From Gemmatimonadota bacterium (GTDB taxonomy: Bacteria > Gemmatimonadota > Gemmatimonadetes > Gemmatimonadales > Gemmatimonadaceae), in assembly GCA_016712265.1 (NCBI GenBank), contig JADJRJ010000028.1:434001-498000 (forward strand): a stretch of 64,000 nucleotides of DNA, given 5' to 3'. Every line of letters starts with the position of its first letter. Position 1 is the stretch's first letter. This document shows, piece after piece, positions 55,919 through 63,793 of this stretch. Made by a program: the position numbers and the translations under genes. A model generated the notes under the pieces. It was not told where the DNA came from, made no database searches, and worked only from the letters and a program-made list of their open reading frames with translations.

Positions 55919-56113
55919 CTACTTCTGGCAGGAGTACTCATGCTCGATTGATTCGGGATTCGGCTTGCAATACCAGCACTCGGCGGTGCAAGGCGCCCCG
56001 GTTGTACAGTGCCCTCCGCACGGCGTGGGCTGCGCATCGAGGAGGGGTGGGCGTGACAGGTACGCGCCCGCTGCGATCGCAAGCATGCCGAGGCTCCAGA
56101 GCGTGCGTCTCAT
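55919..56113 (-). CDS. Secreted six-cysteine peptide
   Basis: 64 residues: a signal sequence (MRRTLWSLGMLAIAAGAYL) and a short mature part with six cysteines (PCGGHC, PCTAECWYC, SCQK). ATG 56113 follows a purine-rich GGAGAACC sequence. Size and cysteine pattern fit a small disulfide-bonded secreted peptide. A bacteriocin, signalling peptide or NVEALA-like product is possible. A CPAC thioredoxin gene is next downstream. No database family is claimed. Confidence 0.6.
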   Translation of the reverse strand: MRRTLWSLGMLAIAAGAYLSRPPLLDAQPTPCGGHCTTGAPCTAECWYCKPNPESIEHEYSCQK

Positions 56114-56285
56114 TGGTTCTCCTGCGTGAAGGTTGGGGCCGCTGGGGGGGCCCAAGGCGCCCCTTGCGCCCGGTCTCCCCGATTCGGCGCACCACAAATG
56201 CTACTCGCGGAAGAGCGACGCAACTGGCAGTATGCGACAGCTGTTATCGGTACGCGACACTTGGGCTCTGTAAGCGTCCATGCCG

Positions 56286-57013
56286 CTACCCGGCGGCCTT
56301 GCGCGGCCCCGCGCTGGCGCGCCGTCTGCGCATCGCGAGCGCACTCGGCGCCAGAGAGAGAATCGACGCAACGTCCTTCCACGGAAGGCGGGTGGCGTCG
56401 CGCAGTGCGGCGGCGCGGGCGAGTAGCGCCTTCGTGAGCATGGCCCGCGGTGTGTGCCGCGTGCTGTCGGCGACGGCCCGCTCGATTGTGCGCTGGGACA
56501 CGCGGAAGTGAGCCGCGATTTCGGATACACGTCTTACGCGGTGCGCGTTTCGCTCGATCCAAGACGCTGCCTGCAAGCCCAGTGTCTCGTTCGCAGCCGC
56601 CTCGACCTGCACCAGTCCGGCCATCTGAATCACTGCGGCGGTCCCACAAACAGCAGAGAGCGCTCGCTCTAGGTCAGCTGGCCCATCGCTGAGGAACACG
56701 TCGTCTACTCCGATAGCAGCGGGGCGGTAAGGCGCGTGTGCGACCCTACGCAGTGACTGCCGACCATGAACACCGGTACTCCATCATTACCTCCGCGTGC
56801 CTGTCGCATGGCGGCTCGCGACTGCGCTACGCTTCCCTTTTCGACGATCAGCCGCGGCGCCAGAGACTGCGAATCGCTCAGCTCGCTAAGGTCAATCAAC
56901 CGGGTCGCTCTATTTAGCGCCTCACGTAGTGATGGCCATGCCTCTTTGATGCGCCCATCGAGGACCACTAAGGGTCGCGCTCTAAGCGTCGGTATTACAG
57001 GTGGCTTGGGCAT
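56286..57013 (-). pseudogene. AraC-like regulator, frameshifted
   Basis: The N-terminal part (ARPLVVLDGRIKEAWPSLRE ... RLIVEKGSVAQSRAA) starts at ATG 57013; the C-terminal part, with AraC-like helix-turn-helix segments (VRRVSEIAAHFRVSQRTIER, TRLPWKDVASIL), reads in another frame from about 56730. Either an indel split one regulator of about 240 residues or two overlapping genes exist; GTG 56699 would start the second. It is first in the multi-gene cassette and could control it. Confidence 0.55.
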
Positions 57014-57511
57014 ACGATCGTGTGCATCTAAGCATTATGGCCGGTAAGCTGCGCTTATTGCGCCGTTCCAGGTGGTGCACCATCTCTTGTTCGGCATGAC
57101 TTCTAGTGTGCGGGAACCGTCCGCCGTTCGGCACTTCCAGTTTTCTGCCATCTCTTGGCAGCTTCCTTTCTTCACCTGCCCGGAGAGGGGGCGGCCATTT
57201 GATCACTGCCACCCACGCCGACGGGGAGCGTACTCTCGTGCGCCGAAACACCGTCGCCACTCACCTTCGGGCATGGTCGCGTCCCGACAGCCTGCTGCGA
57301 CGACGGCCAAGCAGAGTACGACTACACTTGACCTGGCTCGCATGAGGTCGCTCACGCGGAGAGCGAAACAGGACGCATCAACCGGCGCGCATGGTCGGGT
57401 TGAGGTGTCGACTGCTGCTTAACATGTGGAGGCGCGTGTGTCGCGTCAAGCCACGCTATGCCGAGCTCAACCATGCGCTGGCCACCATCAGCAGCAAGCC
57501 ACGCTCAGTCC
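57014..57511. other. Non-coding 498-bp upstream region
   Basis: Lies between the regulator start and attC 12. The short open frames here lack family features, and no attC, repeat or RNA gene was recognised. It would hold the promoter of the multi-gene cassette. Confidence 0.5.
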
Positions 57512-57646
57512 GCCTAACGTCCCGCGCTCATTTGCGGGCCATCTGAACAAATGCCGGCCCGCCCGGGCCGCCACTACCATGATCCTACCGCGGCCCGGGC
57601 GGGACGGCTACCCCCACGGCCCGGCACATGCTGCGCGTTGTTATGC
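57512..57646 (-). repeat. attC 12
   Basis: 135 bp; cores GCCTAAC and GTTATGC. Main GC-rich family. Left core pairs with attC 11, right core with attC 13. Confidence 0.93.
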
Positions 57647-57854
57647 CGCACCCGACGTGCTGCTTGACCGCCTTCAGCCAGGGCGCTCTCCGACGATGCG
57701 CCGCAGCTCAAGCTCACAGTGAGCGCTCAGTTCGGGATCGGTCAACGGTACAGACGCGGCTGCCGAGGCGGTGGCCGCAAGGGTCCAGTGGCATTGGTGG
57801 GTCGGCTACTGCACTGCATTGACCAACATCGCGCCTGGTGGAGCCGGTGCGGCC

Positions 57855-58397
57855 TCAGCGTTGGGGAGGCAAGTCGATGATCTTAGTCACCACGCGACCT
57901 GTCAACGTCAGCGTCAGGTACCAGGACAGATCTTTAGGTCGGATGGATACTTTCCAGTCGCCTTCGTGGCGCTTCACCTTCGCAAGGTATTCAGCATTCA
58001 CCAGATCCTCGACGTACAGCGCTCCCGGATACACTTCCAACCACTTGGACCCGTCGATGCCCTCTTCGGTCTGCACCAGTTCGTCGTAGATGCGCACTCG
58101 CCCAACGGCACCGATGTACTCGTCAAACACCGTGTTAGAGGAGCTCTCTGAGTTGTGTCCCACACTTGCCGGCGGCCCGTACGCAAGCTCGGCATCCTTT
58201 AGCAAAGTGGCGCGGTCGAAGGGCACATAAATATCGCGACTCACCACAGCCGTACGAGGCGTTCCGACAGGTACCTCCAGGCTTTCCCATGGAGCGCCGC
58301 CGCCGCATCCTGCGCCCGCAATAGCTCCTAAGATTGCAGCCCTTCGCGATAGGCCTCGTCGCACATATCGAGTGATCTGCGCCAACATTCGCGGCAT
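57855..58397 (-). CDS. Cassette lipoprotein, hypothetical
   Basis: About 180 residues. A basic start (RYVRRGLSRRAAILGAIAGAGCGGG) ends in a lipobox Cys. The mature part has LYVEDLVNAEYLAKVKRHEGDW and LTLTLTGRVVTKIIDL strands; no family recognised. Possible starts are 58418 (inside attC 13), 58397 and 58388; 58397 avoids the attC overlap. Ends 208 bp from attC 12, unusually far. Confidence 0.65.
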   Translation of the reverse strand: MPRMLAQITRYVRRGLSRRAAILGAIAGAGCGGGAPWESLEVPVGTPRTAVVSRDIYVPFDRATLLKDAELAYGPPASVGHNSESSSNTVFDEYIGAVGRVRIYDELVQTEEGIDGSKWLEVYPGALYVEDLVNAEYLAKVKRHEGDWKVSIRPKDLSWYLTLTLTGRVVTKIIDLPPQR

Positions 58398-58414
58398 CTC
58401 CAGAAGTTGTGGCG

Positions 58415-58508
58415 GCATAACGTCTGGGTTCAGACGCGAGGGCTTATCATAAGACGCGGCGAAGCCGCGCACCATAGCGCCCTCGGCGACTGCAACCCTC
58501 TGTTATGC
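58415..58508 (-). repeat. attC 13
   Basis: 94 bp; cores GCATAAC and GTTATGC. Short type with GACGCGGCGAAGCCGCGC tip. Nearly identical to attC 19. Confidence 0.88.
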
Positions 58509-58813
58509 TGCGCCGCGGCGCGTGCCTTGATGCAAGGCGGCTGCCACTGCCAGGGATTTCGGGCCGCCACCCGGAGCAAGGCCAATGCCGGTCCATCTGG
58601 CGTGCGTCGGCCCTGCTCCCAGTTGCGAAGCGTGGCCACGCTGACGCCGATCATCAGCGCGAATTCCGTTTGCGACGTGCCCAGCTTGTCCCGCACCGCC
58701 TTCACGTCCGCTGGCCGGAAGACCGTGACCCGGCTGGGCTTCTGCTTCCCGCGTCGGATCCGACCCGCCTGCCGCACACTCGTCAGTAGTTCCTGAAACG
58801 CGGCGTCTTTCAT
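58503..58813 (-). CDS. HigA-like XRE antitoxin, C-terminal frameshift
   Basis: Helix-turn-helix antitoxin (TSQTEFALMIGVSVATLRNWE, RRTPDGPALALL). Compared with copy 2 at 63483, one base is missing near 58555, so this frame runs past the normal end (inside attC core at 58503) to 58430 with an altered tail. The DNA-binding part is intact. Start overlaps the toxin stop (ATGA), so toxin and antitoxin are coupled. Confidence 0.75.
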
Positions 58814-59127
58814 CGGAACTCCTCCTCGACGATCCGTCGAAGCAGTTTCAGTTGCGCGGGCGTCAGATCGCCCTGCTCATTCTTGGCGTACAAGTACAGC
58901 ATGTAAAACGTCTCACTCGGGGCGTCCCAGTAGTAGATCACCCGGACGCCACCGCGCTTCCCCCGATCGCCGGTGCCCCACCGCAGCTTCCGCAGCCCGC
59001 CCGAGCCGACCAACACCGGGCCCTGCTCGGGGCGGAGGAGCAAGGCCAGCTGCAGCGCCCGGTACGTCGCGTCATCCAGCGTCCGGCGCAGACTCGCCGT
59101 GAAGACGGGCGTCTCGATGAAGCGCAT
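58810..59127 (-). CDS. RelE/HigB-family toxin
   Basis: A 105-residue toxin: YRALQLALLLRPEQGPVLVG, GGVRVIYYWDAPSETFYMLY, YAKNEQGDLTPAQLKLLRRI are typical of RelE/HigB (toxin of the HigB type with a YAKNE/D motif). The reading frame is complete. It is first in this cassette and overlaps the antitoxin by 4 bp. Confidence 0.9.
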   Translation of the reverse strand: MRFIETPVFTASLRRTLDDATYRALQLALLLRPEQGPVLVGSGGLRKLRWGTGDRGKRGGVRVIYYWDAPSETFYMLYLYAKNEQGDLTPAQLKLLRRIVEEEFR

Positions 59128-59224
59128 GTGGAATGGTACGCCATTGGCGCACTGCCGTCAACGCCCGCCGCTGGGAGGAACCCACCCTGGGCACATCCTG
59201 ATTGCTGGCGACCCCCAACCGGCA

Positions 59225-59356
59225 GCATAACGTTTGCGCTCACATGCGGGCCATCCAAACCATTGCCGGCCCGCCCGGGCCGCCTGCCCAAGATCCTACC
59301 GCGGCCCGGGCGGGACGGCCACCCCACGGCCCGACAGGTGCTGCGCTCTGTTATGC
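59225..59356 (-). repeat. attC 14
   Basis: 132 bp; cores GCATAAC and GTTATGC. Main GC-rich family. Confidence 0.93.
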
Positions 59357-59417
59357 CGCCCCTCATCCTCCGGTATTACCGCAAGCCTGCTGGGCCAACG
59401 CCCCGCATGGCAGAGGC

Positions 59418-60047
59418 TCAGGCCCGCACGTAGCGCACGTGGGTCGCGGCCGGGCCTGCCAGCACGCGGTCGATGCGAAACCGCGGCCCCGGATCGCGCA
59501 CATGCTCGAAGAGCCGCCGGCCGCCCCCGAAGAGGACGGGGGCCAAGGCAATCTCCAGTTCGTCGATCAGGTCCAGATTCAGATACTGCTGGATGACGTC
59601 CGCGCCACCAGCAATACGCACATCGCGGCGCCCCGCGGAAGCCCGCGCCAGGTCGAGGGCCTGCAGTGGGCCTTCGCCAATGAAATGGAAAGTGGTGCCG
59701 CCCGGTCGGACCCACGGCTCGCGCGACTGGTGTGTGAGCACGTAGACCGGCGTGCGAAACGGTGCGTCCTCGGGCCACGCGACCTCTCCCTGGTCGAACA
59801 TCCGCCGGCCCATGATGTTGGCTCCGATGCGCTCCGTCGTGGCGCGGACCAGGTCATTGACCTCTCCCGTCTCGCCGCCCTCTCCGAATTGCAAGGCCTC
59901 GCGAAAGTGCTGCGTATTCACGATCCAGGCCATCAGCGCCCCCCACTTCACGCCCCAGTTCATGTGTCGCGGGTCACTCATCGTCATCCCCTCCGGCGCC
60001 ACGTAGCCGTCGAGGCTCAGGCCGATGCTGACGAACACCTTGCTCAT
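59418..60047 (-). CDS. Dihydrofolate-reductase-like (RibD C-domain) protein
   Basis: A 209-residue reductase-fold protein: VFVSIGLSLDGYVAPEG at the N-terminus, NIMGRRMFDQGEVAWP, VYVLTHQSREPW, RIAGGADVIQQYLNLDLIDELEI and VLFGGGRRLFE match the RibD/YyaP group that commonly occurs as single genes. Some cassette-borne dfr genes give trimethoprim resistance, but this group is a different family and no resistance role is implied. Ends 61 bp from attC 14. Confidence 0.9.
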   Translation of the reverse strand: MSKVFVSIGLSLDGYVAPEGMTMSDPRHMNWGVKWGALMAWIVNTQHFREALQFGEGGETGEVNDLVRATTERIGANIMGRRMFDQGEVAWPEDAPFRTPVYVLTHQSREPWVRPGGTTFHFIGEGPLQALDLARASAGRRDVRIAGGADVIQQYLNLDLIDELEIALAPVLFGGGRRLFEHVRDPGPRFRIDRVLAGPAATHVRYVRA

Positions 60048-60075
60048 CTCATCTCACTCGGATCCGGGAATGTCG

Positions 60076-60211
60076 GCATAACGTTCGGGTTCTGCTGCGC
60101 CGCATCAAATGAGAGCGGAGTGGGCCGGCGCCGTGCCCCTCCTATACAATGAAGGGCGCCGGCCCACTCCGCCAGCCGCGCGGCGGCGGCGGCAGCAACC
60201 CACTGTTATGC
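60076..60211 (-). repeat. attC 15
   Basis: 136 bp; cores GCATAAC and GTTATGC. Stem GTGGGCCGGCGCC / GGCGCCGGCCCAC. A third sequence type. Confidence 0.92.
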
Positions 60212-60246
60212 CGCAGGCCATGGCAGGCCCCCCGCATGGACACGGA

Positions 60247-60805
60247 TCACAACGCCGAGGCTAGGACGCCACTGACATAGCGGACCGGTGCGTTGCGCCA
60301 CACGGGGCATACCGCGCCCGCACTTCCGCGAGAAGGCGCGGGAACGCGGGCGTCGGACGCCAACCAATCCCGAGATGCGACCGCGACGGTGTGCCGCAGC
60401 GGCCTGATCCTCGAAGCCCCAGCCGTCGATCCGCGCGGCTCCCGCCAACACGTACCAGTGGCCTCGATCCATCACGGCGCGGCTGAGAACAACGCTGCCG
60501 CCGAGCATAACCAAGTGCCGGTATCCCCCCGGGCCGCCAATACCACCGCCGCTAGTGGAGACCGCGTCGTTCTCCACGTTGGGCGAATAGGACCAACCCA
60601 CTTCAGGCCGTATGGCGACAGAGCCCGCCACGCCGAGCCGGACTCCAAGCTCCAGGGTGATCCCAGTCCCAAACGTTCCTCCCACCGTCTGTCCGTGGAG
60701 CCCCCCACCCAGCTCAAGTCGCGGCACTTGCGCCGCAACACGGCAAGCGTTTAGCGGCACACTGAAGGCCAGAAGCCCGCGCAGGACTAGGTGGTGGCTA
60801 CTCAT
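60247..60805 (-). pseudogene. Outer-membrane-type beta protein, two frameshifts
   Basis: ATG 60805 begins a signal-like sequence (LRGLLAFSVPLNACRVAAQ), then glycine-rich beta strands (GGGLHGQTVGGTFGTGITLE, RPEVGWSYSP). Around 60345 and 60303 the coding frame shifts twice; the later pieces (WRPTPAFPRLLAEVRARYAP and VWRNAPVRYVSGVLASAL) complete a barrel-like end at 60247. The unshifted frame instead runs on to stop inside attC 15. Function not recognised. Confidence 0.6.
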
Positions 60806-60871
60806 GCGGATGCGGACACGCCTCCAAAGTGCTCACCACGACTAAGGCGGGCGTGAGTGTTCATTCTGACG

Positions 60872-61005
60872 GCATAACGTTTGCGCTCACATGCGGGCCA
60901 TCTAAACCAATGCCGGCCCGCCCGGACCGCCACTCCATGATCCTACCGCGGCCCGGGCGGGACGGCTACCCCATCAGGCCCGTCTTGTGCTGCGCTCTGT
61001 TAGCT
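60872..61005 (-). repeat. attC 16
   Basis: 134 bp; cores GCATAAC and GTTAGCT. Main GC-rich family. Confidence 0.93.
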
Positions 61006-61006
61006 G

Positions 61007-61423
61007 TCAGCCCGGGGCGAGATGCCGGGTCACAAAGGCCCGGGGACTCAGCACCTCCACGCCGTCCCAGCCATCCACCGCCAACAGATGGCGGTCGCCA
61101 GACACGACCACGGTGCCGCTCAACGCACGGGCGGTCGCGAGGAACTTGTCATCGTCCGGATCGGCGCTGACGGCATAGGGGAGCGGGGGCGCCGCGACGA
61201 TCGTCGCGTTCAGGGCGAGGAGGGTCAAGATGGGAGCCAACGCCTCCCCGCGCTCCGGATAGCGCTTACTCAACTCCTCCCCGACGGTGCGGTATTCGGC
61301 CAGGATCTCGGGGGACAGGATCAGCTCGATGCGGCCCGACGTCCACGCCTCCAACACGCGGCCGGGGACGCCACCGAAGAAGATCCCCGACATCAGGACG
61401 TTGGTGTCGAGCACGCACCTCAC
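61007..61423 (-). CDS. PIN-domain toxin (COG1569-like)
   Basis: A 138-residue PIN ribonuclease-type toxin: RCVLDTNVLMSG (first acidic Asp), ILSPEILAEYRTV (Glu), and DPDDDKFLATA (Asp cluster) form the usual metal-binding set, ending VVSGDRHLLAV. GTG start overlaps the antitoxin stop in its original frame. The stop is 1 bp from the attC 16 core. Confidence 0.92.
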   Translation of the reverse strand: MRCVLDTNVLMSGIFFGGVPGRVLEAWTSGRIELILSPEILAEYRTVGEELSKRYPERGEALAPILTLLALNATIVAAPPLPYAVSADPDDDKFLATARALSGTVVVSGDRHLLAVDGWDGVEVLSPRAFVTRHLAPG

Positions 61424-61682
61424 GGCTTCGCGCGGGCGCGCTTCACGGCCTGGGCGACGTCCTTGGGGTCAGGCGTGACTGCTTGGCGACCTGTCGGGCC
61501 CGCGCGATGAGCGGCGCGAACTCGCGCAGCGACGGCGGCTCCAGCCGCTTGAAGATCACCACGTCCCGGTCCGCGATGACAACGAACTGGGTCCCGGGTT
61601 CGAGCCCCAGCTGGAGGCGGATATCCTCAGGGATGACGACCTGTCCCTTGGACGAGAGGGTCGTCGTCGCGGCGGTGCTCAT
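61420..61682 (-). CDS. AbrB/MazE-type antitoxin, C-terminal frameshift
   Basis: SpoVT/AbrB swapped-hairpin fold: TTLSSKGQVVIPEDIRLQLG and FVVIADRDVVIFKRLEPP. The C-terminal toxin-covering segment is shifted: the open frame ends RLTPRTSPRP at 61443, whereas another frame gives the usual TPDPKDVAQAVKRARAKP ending at 61420, exactly overlapping the toxin GTG. One indel near 61478 explains it. Confidence 0.8.
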
Positions 61683-61760
61683 GGAGGGATCTCCCGGTGA
61701 ACCTTACCGGTAAGATCGGCACGACCGCGACCGGGGTCAAGGCCACTGTCCGTGCTGGAC

Positions 61761-61892
61761 AGCTAACGTCAGTGCTCAGTTGCGGGCGCTCTCAACAAAG
61801 CCGAGCCGCCCCGCGCGGGCCCTGGATAGTCTACGGAGCGCGGGGCGGATCGGCCACCCCACCCGCCCGACAACTGCAGCACACTGTTAGAC
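61761..61892 (-). repeat. attC 17
   Basis: 132 bp; cores AGCTAAC and GTTAGAC. Stem GAGCCGCCCCGCGC / GCGCGGGGCGGATC. The AGCTAAC core pairs with the GTTAGCT of attC 16. Confidence 0.9.
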
Positions 61893-62318
61893 CGCCAGCT
61901 TCCGGGGACGGCCCCCCCGGCGCCCGTTCGCGCGGGCCGCGGCGGCCTTCGCGGCGGAGGTGGCCCGCCCGGCGAGCGACGCCAGATGCCGCGCGCGCTC
62001 GCTCGGATCCACCGCGGACAGGAGCAGCCCCGCGACGCTCAGATCGACGTCGAGGCTCTCCCAGGTGAGGGTGCTGCCCGACGCGGAGACCGACACTTCG
62101 GCCAGCCGGAGCGGGGTCGCGCGCCGCAGCGCGGGGATCCGCGTCACCGGAAAGGCGAAGAGGATGCCGCTCGACAGTTCGACCACCACCCGTCCGCTCG
62201 CACGGTCGAACCGGGCCGCCTTCGCGCGGTGGCCCCGGCGGCGGGCGGTCTGCTCGCGCACGCGGGCCGCCGGAATCTGGGCCAGGATCTCGGCGTCACT
62301 CAATCGGACATTAGCCAT
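61887..62318 (-). CDS. DUF2442-domain protein
   Basis: A 143-residue protein: RASGRVVVELSSGILFAFPV, LRLAEVSVSASGSTLTWESLDVDLSV match DUF2442, a small domain usually paired with DUF4160 in TA-like gene couples. C-terminal tail is basic and Ala/Gly-rich (RANGRRGGRPRKLAV). The TAA stop lies inside the attC 17 core (GTTAGAC). ATG 62318 overlaps the upstream gene by 8 bp. Confidence 0.88.
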   Translation of the reverse strand: MANVRLSDAEILAQIPAARVREQTARRRGHRAKAARFDRASGRVVVELSSGILFAFPVTRIPALRRATPLRLAEVSVSASGSTLTWESLDVDLSVAGLLLSAVDPSERARHLASLAGRATSAAKAAAARANGRRGGRPRKLAV

Positions 62319-62559
62319 GATACGCTCTCCAAGCAGCCTCAAGCTGCGTGACGTGGGCCTCCACGAGCCGGACGGCGGTTACGACGTCCGCCGCCCGCAT
62401 GCGGTGCACGGTGCGAATCGCGACGACGCCCGCCGCGCCGGGCAGGAGGATGACGACCTCCCCGTCACCCTTCGTCACGTGGACATGGGGCGGCGGGTGC
62501 TCGCGCGGCGGGAGGAGGATTCGGACCCGGAAGCCCTGGACCTGGAGCACGGTCGGCAC
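62311..62559 (-). CDS. DUF4160-domain protein
   Basis: An 82-residue protein with VLQVQGFRVRILLPPREHPPPHVHV, the characteristic PPHVHV motif of DUF4160. It precedes and overlaps the DUF2442 gene; such pairs are regarded as toxin-antitoxin-like. The histidine cluster suggests a metal or acid-base site. Which partner is toxic is not known from sequence. Confidence 0.9.
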   Translation of the reverse strand: MPTVLQVQGFRVRILLPPREHPPPHVHVTKGDGEVVILLPGAAGVVAIRTVHRMRAADVVTAVRLVEAHVTQLEAAWRAYHG

Positions 62560-62626
62560 CAGCGTACGCTAAACCCATCCGGTGGGTTTCGCCAGCCTTC
62601 CGCGACGCTCGCCTGCTCCCTAGGCG

Positions 62627-62731
62627 GTCTAACGTTTCACGTTCTGCTGCAAACGCTATCAACAGAATGTGGCGGCGCAGCCGCCACTACCGCACTCCTC
62701 CGCGTTTGACTGCAGCAACGTGTTGTTGGGC
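62627..62731 (-). repeat. attC 18
   Basis: 105 bp; cores GTCTAAC and GTTGGGC. Medium type with GGCGGCGCAGCCGCC tip. Confidence 0.85.
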
Positions 62732-62809
62732 AGCAGCGCGCGGACGACCGTGGTTGCGCCTCCATCAGTTGCCTCGTGGTGGGGTATTGTAGACCCACCG
62801 CGTAGCGCT

Positions 62810-63367
62810 TCAAGGAACGAACATCGGTAGGGTAGCCGCACTTTGGCGAAGGAGTCTTCCGAGAGACTCTTCCACTGGGTCAACATCCCGATAATCTCCA
62901 GGCAATTGCTGAAGGATACGGCGAAGCCCAGTCACGTTCTGCACCAAGCGGGCATCCTTCGACGCTTGGGTAATGAGCGGTTCGATCGCGACATCCGCGA
63001 AAGCCGCGAACGCAGGCCGGAATGCCCCGTTCCCGTCTAGCGCGTTCTTGGCGCGGAATGCGGAGCCCAATGAGAGTGGGTTCTCTCCCAATTGCAGGTG
63101 CAGGTAGGCCAGTCTGTGATTGACCTCTTGTTGTGCCTCCGAGGGCGGCTTCTTGTGTGGTAGCACCGGAGCAAAGCTCGCCAGAAAAAGGACTGCCGAA
63201 AGGAAGCCCATCCACTTCGGAACAACGCCAGCGGCAATCTCGACCCCTCCGATCTTGACCGCGCCGAGCCACGGAGAGATGGCCAGCACTGCAAGAAGCG
63301 CTGCGAGTGCCCTTACCAAGGCATCGGGAGCGCCCGCGTTCTTCACGTACTGCAGCGGAGTGATCAT
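62810..63367 (-). CDS. Hypothetical membrane-anchored protein
   Basis: 185 residues from ATG 63367 with two hydrophobic segments (ALAALLAVLAISPWLGAV, WMGFLSAVLFLASFAPVL) and a soluble domain (NHRLAYLHLQLGENPLSLG, DVDPVEESLGRLLRQ). No family recognised. Ends 78 bp from attC 18. Confidence 0.65.
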   Translation of the reverse strand: MITPLQYVKNAGAPDALVRALAALLAVLAISPWLGAVKIGGVEIAAGVVPKWMGFLSAVLFLASFAPVLPHKKPPSEAQQEVNHRLAYLHLQLGENPLSLGSAFRAKNALDGNGAFRPAFAAFADVAIEPLITQASKDARLVQNVTGLRRILQQLPGDYRDVDPVEESLGRLLRQSAATLPMFVP

Positions 63368-63394
63368 TCGTGTGCTCTCAAGAGTCAACTGGCT

Positions 63395-63488
63395 GCCCAA
63401 CGTCTGGGTTCAGACGCGAGGGCCTATCATACGACGCGGCGAAGCCGCGCACCATAGCGCCCTCGCCGGCTGCAACCCTTTGTTATGC
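63395..63488 (-). repeat. attC 19
   Basis: 94 bp; cores GCCCAAC and GTTATGC. Nearly identical to attC 13 (a few substitutions), as part of a duplicated cassette. Confidence 0.88.
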
Positions 63489-63793
63489 TGCGCCGCGGCG
63501 CGTGCCTTGATGCAAGGCGGCTGCCACTGCCTGGGGATTTCGGGCCGCCACCCGGAGCAAGGCCAATGCCGGTCCATCTGGCGTGCGTCGGCCCTGCTCC
63601 CAGTTGCGAAGCGTGGCCACGCTGACGCCGATCATCAGCGCGAATTCCGTTTGCGACGTGCCCAGCTTGTCCCGCACCGCCTTCACGTCCGCTGGCCGGA
63701 AGACCGTGACCCGGCTGGGCTTCTGCTTCCCGCGTCGGATCCGACCCGCCTGCCGCACACTCGTCAGTAGCCCTGAAACGCGGCGTCTTTCAT
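63483..63793 (-). pseudogene. HigA-like antitoxin, copy 2, N-terminal frameshift
   Basis: Same protein as at 58503 but with a base missing near 63770, so ATG 63793 reads only nine codons. The rest, including the helix-turn-helix and the normal end, is open from GTG 63758. The TAA stop lies inside the attC 19 core. A product could still be made if the GTG is used. Confidence 0.8.

Noticed and set aside
42413..63488. Regularly spaced repeats as a CRISPR array
   Set aside because: Repeats are 93-136 bp imperfect palindromes and spacings hold whole genes of different length; no cas gene is present.
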